The notes under the pieces are model-generated. The model was not told the DNA's origin and searched no databases. It saw nothing but the letters and a program-made list of their open reading frames with translations. A stretch of 64,000 bases of DNA, taken from assembly GCF_014648475.1 (NCBI RefSeq), contig NZ_BMRE01000006.1, forward strand, positions 1 to 64,000, written 5' to 3'. This document shows, piece after piece, positions 41,698 through 49,913 of this stretch (the stretch's first letter is position 1; each line of letters opens with the position of its first letter). A program made the position numbers and the translations under genes. The stretch is from Lentzea flava. Lineage in GTDB: Bacteria; Actinomycetota; Actinomycetes; Mycobacteriales; Pseudonocardiaceae.

Positions 41698-42536
41698 CGC
41701 TTGTACTCCGTGCTGATGGTGTTCCACATGCTGTCGAACCACGTGCGCGCCTGGTCGACGTACTGGCTGCCAGTGCTGGTGTCGTCGTCAGTGATCGAGT
41801 GGTGGAAGAGGATGGCGTCCTTGCCCATCAGGTCGTAGATCGCCTGAGGCTCACCGCCAAGCGAGAGTACGTGTTCGCGGACTGGGTAGAAGCCGAAGAA
41901 CGCTTCCTCGTTGTTGACCAGGTAGAGCTTGAACAGTGGGGCCGTGGGGTGGACCCGTACCTCCGCGGTCGCGTCTTTGACGAGTCCGAGCGCTCCCAGT
42001 TCAGTGACGTTGTCGACGATCGCGAGCGTGTGCCGTCGCATGATCTCCTCGGCACGCTTGCGAAACGCCGGGCTGTCAGCGCGTTCGTCCACAGTGACCG
42101 GAACCGACCACGGCACACCGGGATCTGGAACGAGGATGCGCACGTGGATCGACTCGGGCGTGAGTCGGCCGATGCGGATCTTGTCCAGCGGCTCTTGCAT
42201 GATGCCGTGCAGCGTCTCGCCGGAGAAACCAGCAAAGTCGATCGTCACGTGCTCGGCGTTGAACGCACGCTCGATGTGCGGGCGGAGTCCAACCGGGCGC
42301 TCCGTGCGCTCGCGGACGAACACGCCGCTGCCTTGCCTGGACACGATCAGGCCCTCGTCGCGCAGCTCGCGCAGGGCGTTCTGGACCGTCATCGGCGCGA
42401 CTTCGTACTTCTTCGCCAGCTCGGCGCGGGACGGCAACTTGTCGCCGGCCTTGAAGACCTTGGTCAGGATGGCGGCCCGCAGAGCGTTCGCCACCTGCAC
42501 ATACGGCGGGCGCGGGTCGTCTGGGTCCAATGCCAT
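41694..42536 (-). CDS. GntR-family regulator of AICE 2
   Basis: A 280-residue regulator with an N-terminal GntR winged helix (about 8-78: FKAGDKLPSRAELAKKYEV, MTVQNALRELRDEGLIVSRQ) and a C-terminal domain of about 190 residues that includes AILFHHSITDDDTSTGSQYV. That domain differs from the UTRA domain of the AICE 1 regulator. It is divergent from the transfer operon at 42756. The 219-bp region between them carries repeated CTTGTCTA/GCTAGC motifs, the likely operators. Confidence 0.87.
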   Translation of the reverse strand: MALDPDDPRPPYVQVANALRAAILTKVFKAGDKLPSRAELAKKYEVAPMTVQNALRELRDEGLIVSRQGSGVFVRERTERPVGLRPHIERAFNAEHVTIDFAGFSGETLHGIMQEPLDKIRIGRLTPESIHVRILVPDPGVPWSVPVTVDERADSPAFRKRAEEIMRRHTLAIVDNVTELGALGLVKDATAEVRVHPTAPLFKLYLVNNEEAFFGFYPVREHVLSLGGEPQAIYDLMGKDAILFHHSITDDDTSTGSQYVDQARTWFDSMWNTISTEYKR

Positions 42537-42595
42537 GAGTCCTCATCTCGCGGTCGGCTGGTGCAAAGCGGTGTGTAAAGCGGCGCAAAGCGCAC

Positions 42596-42737
42596 GTTCG
42601 CACATGTTCGCAGTGTCTGTTCGCACTTGTCTAGCCCGCCTAGGGAGCTAGCTGACCAGTGCGAATGCCGACCTGCTTGACTTGGCTAGACAGGCTAGCT
42701 ACCTTGTGACTTGTCTAACCCGGATAGCCGGGCTAGC
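42596..42737. promoter_or_regulatory. Operator repeats between gntR and the AICE 2 transfer operon
   Basis: Three copies of an ACTTG(T/G)CTA-n-GCTAGC block lie at 42625-42653, 42680-42700 and 42709-42737. They are preceded by three GTTCGCA units (42596, 42606, 42619). The set fills the divergent promoter and overlaps the likely promoter of the 42756 gene. Repression by the adjacent GntR protein is inferred. Confidence 0.65.
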
Positions 42738-42755
42738 GGAGCAACGGAGGTAGTG

Positions 42756-43235
42756 ATGGCTGTTCCCTACGGCACGCGCTTTGAGGCCCCGTTTGACCAG
42801 GTCTTTCCCATGGGCGCGCTGATGATCGGTGAGGTTGTGGCTGACCTGGAGTACATGAGCCAGGAGGACAGGGCTCGCGGTCGACAGGCCAAGCAGAAGA
42901 TCGACGAGAGGTCCGGCAAGCGGCAGTGGAAGGTCGTCGTCACCGACCCGTCCGCGGAGAAGGAGCGGGACGCCTCGGTCACGGTGACGCTGCTGGCTGA
43001 GGTGCAGCCCGTTCCGCCGCACGCGGTTCAGGTCATGCCGGGCGTTGAGGTGCGGCCGATCGCGTTCGAGGGGCTGACGGTCGAGCCCCGCGTGATGGGC
43101 GACAAGTTCAAGTACCAGGGCTTCACGATCCGTGCGACGGGCATTGCGGCACCGCAGACAGGCGCGGCTCCCAAGCGGGAGAGCGGCAAGCCTGCGGGTC
43201 AGCAGGGCCATGGCGAGCAGAAGACGGCGGCCTAG
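42756..43235 (+). CDS. First gene of the AICE 2 transfer operon, unknown
   Basis: A 159-residue protein with beta-rich central sequence (QWKVVVTDPSAEKERDASVTVTLL) and a disordered Gly/Lys/Gln-rich tail. I do not recognise a domain, though proteins of this look recur as early genes of AICEs. ACGGAGG precedes the ATG. It lies right behind the operator repeats, so it should be the first gene induced. Confidence 0.7.
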   Translation: MAVPYGTRFEAPFDQVFPMGALMIGEVVADLEYMSQEDRARGRQAKQKIDERSGKRQWKVVVTDPSAEKERDASVTVTLLAEVQPVPPHAVQVMPGVEVRPIAFEGLTVEPRVMGDKFKYQGFTIRATGIAAPQTGAAPKRESGKPAGQQGHGEQKTAA

Positions 43236-43237
43236 TT

Positions 43238-43504
43238 ATGGCGCGGCCGTCGCGTGAGGCGGTCGCCCGGTGGAACACCGCGTATGCCGAGCAGACAGCA
43301 GCCCTGTTCGAGGCGTCCAGCACGGGCGAGAAGAACGCGCTGATTCGTCTTGCCCTTGGCTACTCGGCCGTTGCACAGGCGTGGCGGATCTTGGCCGCTG
43401 ATCTGGCGGTGCCGTTGTGGGTTCGCCACGCCTGTTCCATCGCTGCCGAGGAGTTCGAACGGCGGGCGCGGCTCGAACAGTCCCGTTTCGGGGAGGAGTC
43501 GTGA
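43238..43504 (+). CDS. Small helical protein, AICE 2
   Basis: An 88-residue helical protein (AVARWNTAYAEQTAALFEAS..., EEFERRARLEQSRF). No family is recognised. It starts 3 bases after the upstream stop, and its own stop is shared with the next start (TGATG). Confidence 0.65.
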   Translation: MARPSREAVARWNTAYAEQTAALFEASSTGEKNALIRLALGYSAVAQAWRILAADLAVPLWVRHACSIAAEEFERRARLEQSRFGEES

Positions 43505-43779
43505 TGTTGAAGCTCTTGGTCTCGCCGGGGCCTGAGGCGTCTGCGGACATCGTGCCGTGGCCTGATCTCACAGCTGCGGCCTACTGCCTCCGGATCAATC
43601 TTGATCCGGCGCAGATCGCCATTCACATGCCGGACGGGCCGGACGGTCGAGAGCAGTTGGCGGCCTTCCTTCGGAAGCTGTCGCAGCACGCCGGCCTGTT
43701 GGCTGCCGTGCTGGACCCGAGGGGTGGCGCCGGTTGGGTCGGTGGCCTGCCGGAGCAGCTTCACTCAGAGCGGGGCTAG
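43504..43779 (+). CDS. Small protein, AICE 2
   Basis: A 91-residue protein of unknown family (MLKLLVSPGPEASADIVPWP...) with a C-terminal helix (REQLAAFLRKLSQHAGLLAA). An in-frame GTG at 43501 is an alternative start. It is coupled to the upstream gene and ends 2 bases before the next gene. Confidence 0.62.
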   Translation: MLKLLVSPGPEASADIVPWPDLTAAAYCLRINLDPAQIAIHMPDGPDGREQLAAFLRKLSQHAGLLAAVLDPRGGAGWVGGLPEQLHSERG

Positions 43780-43781
43780 CC

Positions 43782-44246
43782 ATGCTCGAAGAAGTCGATG
43801 AGCGGTTCGGCATCGTGCCATACGAGATCGCCCGTGACACGACGTCGCAACTGGTGTTGGTGGCCATGCTCGACGAGCCGTGGGGCTGGTGGAACGTGGC
43901 CACGTTGGCGGCCAAGCTCAAGATGTCGATGCCGGACGTGCGGGAGAGTGTGAACTCCCTGGTTCAGGTCTCGGTGGTCGAGCGGATGTCGTTCGAGCTG
44001 GTGCGGACTGAGTACAAGGGGCGGGCGTTCTGCGTGGCTCCGTTCGGACTGCGTGCCGCGCGCTGGATGATCCGCGCCAACTTCGATGCCCTGCACCCGC
44101 TTGCCGCACAGCTCGGGTTGTCCGTGCGTCGGGCGCTGGGATTCGGCTCGATCCTCGACGGGTGCAGCTGTGACTGCGGCCGTTGCTGCTGCGGGCTTCC
44201 TGGCCCGTCCACGGTGGAAAGCGTCACGCATCGCTTGAAGCGGTGA
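43782..44246 (+). CDS. Winged-helix-like protein with a Cys-rich tail, AICE 2
   Basis: A 154-residue protein. Residues about 20-80 look like a MarR/winged-helix DNA-binding domain (VLVAMLDEPWGWWNVATLAAKLKMS, VRESVNSLVQVSVVERM). The C-terminus has the unusual cysteine run CSCDCGRCCCG (about 127-137), which could bind metal. No family is named. Its stop overlaps the next GTG. Confidence 0.65.
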   Translation: MLEEVDERFGIVPYEIARDTTSQLVLVAMLDEPWGWWNVATLAAKLKMSMPDVRESVNSLVQVSVVERMSFELVRTEYKGRAFCVAPFGLRAARWMIRANFDALHPLAAQLGLSVRRALGFGSILDGCSCDCGRCCCGLPGPSTVESVTHRLKR

Positions 44247-44443
44247 GACCGGTGGTGCCGCGTCCCCTTGCCCGGTTGATGTACCGGCTGAACCTGACCG
44301 CGAAGCACCCCGTCACCGGTCGGGTGCGGATGGAGTACCGGAACTGCTCGCGCTGCCTCGGCGGCGGGTGGTTCCGCAAGACGGAGAAGCGGCCGCTCTG
44401 CTCCTGGTGCAGAGCGCTCGCCAAGAAGCTCGAAGAGCGCTGA
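44243..44443 (+). CDS. Zinc-ribbon-like small protein, AICE 2
   Basis: A 66-residue basic protein with two CxxC knuckles (NCSRCLGGG and LCSWCRAL) 18 residues apart, consistent with a zinc ribbon. GTG 44243 overlaps the upstream stop. Function unknown. Confidence 0.65.
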   Translation: MRPVVPRPLARLMYRLNLTAKHPVTGRVRMEYRNCSRCLGGGWFRKTEKRPLCSWCRALAKKLEER

Positions 44444-44577
44444 TCGACAACTGAACAACAAGCGTTGGTGTGTCGCACGGGAAACAGTCCAAGTCTTGGC
44501 GGGCCTCGACTGTTCCCCGGCGACTAACACCGACTCGATCAACCTTGCTTTCTTTGCGCCACAAGGAGATTCGAGCC

Positions 44578-44781
44578 ATGCAAAGCCTAACGCCACACGT
44601 ATGTGGCGCGTCAAGTCAGGGTGGTCGGCGGGCCGAGTGGAAGCTTCCGAACGGTCGTCGGTGCCAGTTCTGCCACAGGTTCGGGGTGTTCGCGCCCGGA
44701 CAGATCAAGTGCTGCCGGTGCCTGGGGTGGCTGTCGCTGATCTTCGTCGTTGTGGTCGTGGACGGCGGTGACGGGCGATGA
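44578..44781 (+). CDS. Second zinc-ribbon-like small protein, AICE 2
   Basis: A 67-residue protein with paired cysteines (RCQFCHRF and KCCRCLGW) and a hydrophobic run (LSLIFVVVVV) near the end that could insert in the membrane. ATG 44578 follows AAGGAGA; a longer frame begins at 44470. Its stop overlaps the next start (ATGA). Confidence 0.6.
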   Translation: MQSLTPHVCGASSQGGRRAEWKLPNGRRCQFCHRFGVFAPGQIKCCRCLGWLSLIFVVVVVDGGDGR

Positions 44782-45068
44782 ACACCGCCGAGAAGTACGC
44801 GCGCTTCGTCACGATGATCGCGGCCAAGCAGGACATCGGCAGGTACCGCGTGATTCTCGACAACGGACACGTGGAAGGCATGTTGTTGGCCCTCGCCCAG
44901 GCTGAGGGATTCGAGTGCCTGACGTGCAAAGCGTTGTGCGGCACGGGAAGCGCTGCGTTCCGCCCTATCGGTCGCGCTGAGCCGCTCGGGTTCGACGCTC
45001 CGGGTGTCGGCCGCGTGTTCCGTTGCGTGGCATGCCTCGACGGCGCTCGGGGCGGTGACGCGCGATGA
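44778..45068 (+). CDS. Small Cys-containing protein, AICE 2
   Basis: A 96-residue protein with CLTCKALCG (about 48-56) and a later FRCVACLDG, again spaced like a zinc ribbon. It overlaps both neighbours by ATGA, so it is coupled to the translocase gene. Family unknown. Confidence 0.65.
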   Translation: MNTAEKYARFVTMIAAKQDIGRYRVILDNGHVEGMLLALAQAEGFECLTCKALCGTGSAAFRPIGRAEPLGFDAPGVGRVFRCVACLDGARGGDAR

Positions 45069-46528
45069 AGGGGCACAAGTGGGTTGATCCCGCTCCTTTC
45101 GAGGGCTACCGGCCGCGTGTCCCGTGGTGGGCCTACCTGCCGTGGTGGCTGAACCTCATCCTGTTGCCGATCGTCCTCGTGTGGCTCGCGGTCCGACTTG
45201 TCGTGCGGCTGGGGCTCGTCGCCGTCCGCTACCCCGTGTCGGTGGTCGGACTGCTGACGGGGCATCTGTTCTACGTCCACGCCGGATGGCTGAGCCTCGC
45301 CCTTCTCGTCCTGTCTGTTGCTGCTGCCCTCGCGATCTGGGCGGGCTTGCATCGTGACTCGTTCATGCGGCACGGCTCGTACCGGCTGCTGACCGAGTGG
45401 CGGCGACTCACGGTCTACGTGCCGCAGTGGCGCACGGTGGTGCGACTCGCTGAGCTGACGAAGGACAGCCGCGGGAAGGAGTACCGCCCAAAGCTGCGTC
45501 GCGTCCGCTCTGAGGGATGGCGGGACAAGGTGCGGGTGCTCATGATCCCGGCCCAGTCTCCGGAGCAGTGGGAAGCGCGTCGGGACAACCTGGCGCACTC
45601 GTTCAATGCTCGGTCCTGCCGGGTGCGGGTGCTGAAGCCTCGCGTGCTCGAACTGGACTTCATCCACTCCGATCCGCTCTCGCGCCCGGTCGCCGTACCG
45701 CCGTTGGCGCAAGTTGGCGAAGTAGACCTGAAGCGCGTGGTCGTCGGCCGTACCGAGACAGGTAAGCCCTGGCGCTTGAAACTCCTCGGGTCTCAGGTCC
45801 TCGTCGTCGGTGTGCCGGGCGCGGGCAAGGGCTCGGTGCTCTGGTCGATCGTCTGGCAGCTCGCCCCGGCCATCAAGGCCGGCCTGGTTCGGCTCATCGG
45901 CATCGACCCCAAGGGCGGCATGGAACTCGGGCAGTGCCCGGACGCGTTCGAGAAGGTCGTCTACGACAACGGGCCGGAAGCCGTTGCGCTGCTTGAAGAA
46001 ATCACCGCTGAGGTCAAGGAACGCGCCTCGCGCTACCGGGGCGTCCGGCGGCTCTGGGCGCGCAGCACGGGTGAGCCGTTCACGGTCCTGATCGTGGATG
46101 AGCTGGCGGACCTGATCGCCTACCAGCCTGACCGGAACCTTCGCGAACGTGCCACGCGTGCCATTCAGACGATCACCTCGCAGGGCCGCGCTCCGGGCTA
46201 CGCCGTCGTGGGCCTGGTCCAGGACCCGCGCAAGGAGGTGGTCGCCTTCCGGCACCTGTTCACGACTCGCGTGGCGTTGCGCCTCGATGAGCCGGTGCAG
46301 GTGGACATGGTTCTGGGCGATGGCGTTCGGCAACGTGGCGCAGCTGCTCACGAGATCAGCGAGAACACGCCCGGTGTCGCGTGGAACAAGGAAGACGGCC
46401 AGCGCGAACCCGAGCGGGCGCGGGCGTTCAACGTCACCGACGCGGACCTTGTCGAGCTGGGTGTCTATCTCGCTCCGGCCACCGTTCACGAGTTCCCCGA
46501 GCGGTACGAAGGGCGTGAAGCGGCATGA
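45065..46528 (+). CDS. FtsK/TraB-type DNA translocase of AICE 2
   Basis: A 487-residue conjugal translocase. Two membrane segments (about 22-48 and 75-95) precede an ATPase with Walker A GVPGAGKGS (249-257), IGIDPKGGMELG, Walker B VLIVDELADL and ITSQGRAPGYAVVGLVQDPRKE. Proteins of this type act as hexameric pumps for double-stranded plasmid DNA in mycelial conjugation. Coupled by ATGA overlaps to the small gene before and to rep after. Confidence 0.9.
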   Translation: MKGHKWVDPAPFEGYRPRVPWWAYLPWWLNLILLPIVLVWLAVRLVVRLGLVAVRYPVSVVGLLTGHLFYVHAGWLSLALLVLSVAAALAIWAGLHRDSFMRHGSYRLLTEWRRLTVYVPQWRTVVRLAELTKDSRGKEYRPKLRRVRSEGWRDKVRVLMIPAQSPEQWEARRDNLAHSFNARSCRVRVLKPRVLELDFIHSDPLSRPVAVPPLAQVGEVDLKRVVVGRTETGKPWRLKLLGSQVLVVGVPGAGKGSVLWSIVWQLAPAIKAGLVRLIGIDPKGGMELGQCPDAFEKVVYDNGPEAVALLEEITAEVKERASRYRGVRRLWARSTGEPFTVLIVDELADLIAYQPDRNLRERATRAIQTITSQGRAPGYAVVGLVQDPRKEVVAFRHLFTTRVALRLDEPVQVDMVLGDGVRQRGAAAHEISENTPGVAWNKEDGQREPERARAFNVTDADLVELGVYLAPATVHEFPERYEGREAA

Positions 46529-48129
46529 CCGAGTACCTGACCCGCTCGGAGCGGATGAAGCAGCCGGCCGCGCTCGATGTCGCTCGGGCCGTCGCCACAG
46601 AGCACGGCGTCTGTGTGCGGCCTTTGGCCAAGGAACGGATTGACCTAGACACCGGTCGCGTGGACATCGTTCCCGTGCCGTGCGGCTCGACGGTCGCGAG
46701 TGTGTGCCCCACCTGCGCGGAGAAGAACCGGCGGCTGCGGATGGCGCAGTGTCGTGAGGGATGGCACCTGACCGAAGAGCCTGACTTCACGCCGGACGCT
46801 CCGAGCGACGATCAGCGGGAGTTGACCGCGTACCGGGCGGACCTGGTCAAGACCTACCGCCTGGCCCTCGACGAGGGTGACGACGTCGGCGCGGAGGAAG
46901 TACGAGACGAGGTCGCGGAGGTCGACGCAGAACTTCGGCAACTCGGAGTCCGCGGCTCTCTCCCGTCCCTCGAAGTCCCTCTCAAGGCTGCTCGGAAGCG
47001 GTCGACAAAGCGGCGGCAGGATGCGGCGAACTTGCCACGGCGGCCGGTCAGCAAGCGCACGGTGGGGAAGGTCTTCGGAGGGAAGTACCAGCCTTCGACG
47101 TTCCTCACGCTCACGCTCGACACCTACGGCAAGGTCCGCAGCGACGGAACCCCGGTGGACCCGGCGACGTATGACTATCGGCGGGCTGCAAGGGATGCGG
47201 TGCACTTCGCGGCGCTGCTCGATCGGTTCGTGCAGAACCTTCGGCGCTGTGTCGGCTGGGATGCGCAGTACTTCTCGACGGTCGAGCCACAGCGGCGACT
47301 TGCTCCGCACTGGCATGCGGCGGTCCGCGGAAGCATCTCGCGGGCAGAGCTGCGGGCGGTCGCGGAAGCCACCTACCACCAGGTCTGGTGGCCCGCGCAT
47401 GACGAGATCAAGTACAGCGGCGACAACATCCCGTTCTGGGATGTCCGGGCCAAGGCATTCGTTGATCCGCAGACGCGAAGGGCCTTGCCTACCTGGGAAG
47501 ACGCCCTGGACGAGGTCGAGCGTCCGGCACATGTCGCGCGGTTCGGCGTGCAGGTGCACTCCAAGGGGATCCTCGGCGGGACGGAAGAAGCCGGCCGCCA
47601 CATCGGCTACCTGACGAAGTACCTGACCAAGAGCATTGACGAGTGCTTCGAGGCGCAGACCGCACGGCAGGAAGACCACGCCGAACGTCTCTGCGCTGAG
47701 CTCGCGGTCACGCCCTGCTCGCCGCAGTGCCCGATCTGGCTCCTGTACGGCGTCCAGCCTCGTGGGGCTCGACTGTCCACGGTGCCGGGCAAGTGCAAGG
47801 GCAAGGCCCACAAGCGGACCACGCTCGGGGTCGCCGGGCGGCGCGTCCTGGTGTCGCGTAAGTGGTCCGGGAAGTCTCTGGCGGACCACAAGCACGACCG
47901 CAAGGCATTCGTTCGGCAACTGCTCGCGGACGTCGGCATCAAGCCGGACGACGAACCTCAACGGCTGGTCTGGAACAACCTTCAGCCCGGCGACCCGAAC
48001 TTACCGCCACGGGCGCACCTGCTCCTGAGTGCTGTCGCAGAACGCCGCAGGTGGAAGGCCGAATACACAGCTGCGCTGCTCGCATCCGCCGGACCTCCGG
48101 GGAGTTCGGCAACTCCACAAGCAGCGTGA
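46525..48129 (+). CDS. RepSA-type replication initiator of AICE 2
   Basis: A 534-residue initiator with an N-terminal zinc-like site (VCPTCAEKN), a charged helical insertion (about 90-170), the HUH motif in APHWHAAVRG (about 260-269) and a Tyr region IGYLTKYLTKSI (about 367-378). Cysteines CSPQCPIW follow. It is longer than the AICE 1 Rep and only distantly similar. It starts on the stop of the translocase gene. The function is rolling-circle replication of the excised element. Confidence 0.87.
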   Translation: MTEYLTRSERMKQPAALDVARAVATEHGVCVRPLAKERIDLDTGRVDIVPVPCGSTVASVCPTCAEKNRRLRMAQCREGWHLTEEPDFTPDAPSDDQRELTAYRADLVKTYRLALDEGDDVGAEEVRDEVAEVDAELRQLGVRGSLPSLEVPLKAARKRSTKRRQDAANLPRRPVSKRTVGKVFGGKYQPSTFLTLTLDTYGKVRSDGTPVDPATYDYRRAARDAVHFAALLDRFVQNLRRCVGWDAQYFSTVEPQRRLAPHWHAAVRGSISRAELRAVAEATYHQVWWPAHDEIKYSGDNIPFWDVRAKAFVDPQTRRALPTWEDALDEVERPAHVARFGVQVHSKGILGGTEEAGRHIGYLTKYLTKSIDECFEAQTARQEDHAERLCAELAVTPCSPQCPIWLLYGVQPRGARLSTVPGKCKGKAHKRTTLGVAGRRVLVSRKWSGKSLADHKHDRKAFVRQLLADVGIKPDDEPQRLVWNNLQPGDPNLPPRAHLLLSAVAERRRWKAEYTAALLASAGPPGSSATPQAA

Positions 48130-48147
48130 TCCAAGGGGGGAAACATC

Positions 48148-48342
48148 ATGGACGCACACCAGTTTGAGCCACTTTGGACAGTCGGCGACGTTGCACTCTT
48201 CCTGAACGTTCCGGTCCACACGCTCTACGGCTGGCGAACGAAGAACTACGGGCCGCCTGCCCGGCGCGTCGGCAAGCACCTGAGGTACCTGCCGTCCGAG
48301 GTCCGGAGCTGGTTCGAGAATCTGCTTGAGGAGGCGGCCTGA
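48148..48342 (+). CDS. Excisionase of AICE 2
   Basis: A 64-residue HTH_17-type protein (WTVGDVALFLNVPVHTLYGW, KHLRYLPSEVRSWF), homologous to the AICE 1 excisionase. An AAGGGGGG site precedes the ATG. Its stop overlaps the integrase start (TGATG), so Xis and Int are made together. Confidence 0.88.
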   Translation: MDAHQFEPLWTVGDVALFLNVPVHTLYGWRTKNYGPPARRVGKHLRYLPSEVRSWFENLLEEAA

Positions 48343-49553
48343 TGGGACGACCGCCACTGGACATCGGGACCTACGGCAAGATTCGTTGCTATCAAACGGA
48401 AATCGGCTGGACTGCCACCGCCCAATACCGCGACTACGACGGCAAGACCCGGCCGGTCATGCGACGGGGGAAGACCAAGCCGGACGCTGAGCGGAGGCTC
48501 AAGAAGGCGCTCACCGAACGCAAGGGTCCGGTCGGCAATTCGCTGACGCCTGACAGCCGCTTCAAGGACGCGCTGGCGACGTGGCAGGAGAAGTTCCAGA
48601 AGCTCGTGGACATGGGCAAGCGATCCCCGAGCAGCCTCGACACGTACACCAGCATCCTCAACCGACACGTGCTGCCGGGTCTTGGTGAGGTGCGGATTCG
48701 GGAGATGACCGTCGCGAGAATCGACGCGTTCCTGACCGCGTTGTGGCGGTCGGTCGGCGTCGACAGCGCCAAGACGGCTCGCTCGGTGATCTCGGGTGCC
48801 CTGCGGATCGCGGTGAAGGACAAGGCGCTCGACACGAACCCTGTGAGGGACACGGACCCGCTGGAGAGCGGGAGGAAGAAGAGTCCGCGGGCGCTCACGC
48901 GGGAAGAGCGGCTGCTCTGGCTGGAGATGCTGGAGTCCGACCTGGTCGCGGTCCGGAAAGACCTGCCTGACCTCTCGCGCTTCATGATGGCCACCGGCGT
49001 GCGGATCGGCGAAGCGCTGGCCGTGTACTGGGAAGACGTCGATTTCGAGGCCGGCACGGTTGACGTGAACTACACGGTCATCCGGGTCAAGGGACTCGGG
49101 CTGATCAGGAAGTCGACCAAGACGGAAGCTGGAGAGCGGACGCTACCGCTGCCCAAGTGGGCGCTCGACATGTTGCGGCGGCGACGTGGGGTCACCCTGT
49201 TCCCCAACGGGCCGGTCTTCCCGAGCAGCCTCGGCGGGCTGCGTGATCCGGCCAACACCCGGAGGGATCTCCGCAACGCCCGCGGAGGCGATGAGTTCGC
49301 CTGGGTCACATCGCATGTCTTCCGCAAGACGGCCGCGACGATTCTCGATGAGGCGGGACTCTCCGCGCGGGTCGTCGCGGACCAGCTCGGGCACGCTCGG
49401 CCGTCCATGACCCAGGACACCTACCTGGCCCGCAAGGCGGTGGATCGGAAGGCTGCTGACGCGCTTGAGAGCGCCCTCGACAGGCCGGAGGAAGACCAGC
49501 CAGACGACTCTGACCAGGACGAACAGGGAGGTCCGCCAGATGCGGCTGCTTAA
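48342..49553 (+). CDS. Tyrosine integrase of AICE 2
   Basis: A 403-residue tyrosine recombinase with a complete catalytic set: Arg221 (GVRIGEAL), Lys260 region, His325-V-F-Arg328, His351 (LGHARPSMTQ) and nucleophile Tyr361. The arm-binding N-terminus (1-60) and core-binding domain (about 75-165) match the AICE 1 integrase in layout but with substantial sequence divergence. The acidic tail (EEDQPDDSDQDEQG) is extra. It targets the tRNA-Lys(UUU) 3' half; its stop lies 81 bp from att copy 3. Confidence 0.92.
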   Translation: MGRPPLDIGTYGKIRCYQTEIGWTATAQYRDYDGKTRPVMRRGKTKPDAERRLKKALTERKGPVGNSLTPDSRFKDALATWQEKFQKLVDMGKRSPSSLDTYTSILNRHVLPGLGEVRIREMTVARIDAFLTALWRSVGVDSAKTARSVISGALRIAVKDKALDTNPVRDTDPLESGRKKSPRALTREERLLWLEMLESDLVAVRKDLPDLSRFMMATGVRIGEALAVYWEDVDFEAGTVDVNYTVIRVKGLGLIRKSTKTEAGERTLPLPKWALDMLRRRRGVTLFPNGPVFPSSLGGLRDPANTRRDLRNARGGDEFAWVTSHVFRKTAATILDEAGLSARVVADQLGHARPSMTQDTYLARKAVDRKAADALESALDRPEEDQPDDSDQDEQGGPPDAAA

Positions 49554-49604
49554 GGAGTCAGGGAGTAAACCGCATCAAAGTCGTATCAGCGATCTTCCAA
49601 AGCG

Positions 49605-49633
49605 AAACCCCCAGGTCCAGGACCTGGGGGTTT
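49605..49633 (-). terminator. tRNA-Lys terminator supplied by AICE 2
   Basis: A perfect 14-bp stem AAACCCCCAGGTCC/GGACCTGGGGGTTT with a 1-nt centre begins right after the CCA of the tRNA on the minus strand. A similar but decayed hairpin lies left of att copy 1 (27236-27262), apparently the original one. Confidence 0.8.
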
Positions 49634-49708
49634 GGTGGGCCGCCAGGGACTCGAACCCTGAACCCGAAGATTAAAAGTCTCCTGCTCTGCCAATTGAGCT
49701 AGCAGCCC
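49633..49708 (-). tRNA. tRNA-Lys (anticodon UUU)
   Basis: A 76-nt cloverleaf read on the minus strand. Acceptor GGGCTGC pairs with GCGGCCC (one G-U), the D arm is GCTC/GAGC, the anticodon stem GGAGA/TCTTC holds loop CTTTTAA (anticodon TTT), and the T arm is CAGGG-TTCGAGT-CCCTG. CCA is encoded. The 3' half, from the anticodon stem on, lies in att copy 3 and so was supplied by AICE 2. Confidence 0.95.
49635..49669. repeat. Attachment site copy 3 (right end of AICE 2, inside tRNA-Lys)
   Basis: A 35-bp core identical to copies 1 and 2. It runs from the CCA to the 3' side of the anticodon stem of tRNA-Lys. Bases right of it (49670-49708) are the chromosomal 5' half of the tRNA. Confidence 0.92.
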
Positions 49709-49913
49709 TCGCCGGGACAGCCTACCGATCGTGATTGCCGGATGTCGCTCGGGTTCCCAACGTCACGGTTGACGCACCTGACCCACCCGAACCAGCCGCC
49801 AGAACCGCAGTGAGAGGATCAGGCAAGAGTGCGAGCGGATCTTCGTACCGCGAACGACCCCGCGGCAGCTTCCATTGGAGTACGTCAGAACAACGACTCC
49901 GAGGAGCCGAGAG

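Larger units (their letters stand above)
37468..49669 (+). mobile_element. AICE 2, integrated at tRNA-Lys, carrying a Pycsar-like module
   Basis: A second integrative and conjugative element of about 12.2 kb between att copies 2 and 3. It has its own int, xis, rep and FtsK/TraB-type genes, all different in sequence from those of AICE 1 but in the same order, and a GntR-HAD-NUDIX operon. The left end holds an AT-richer PycTM-cyclase-cyclase module. Its right end rebuilds the tRNA-Lys 3' half and a terminator. Confidence 0.88.
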
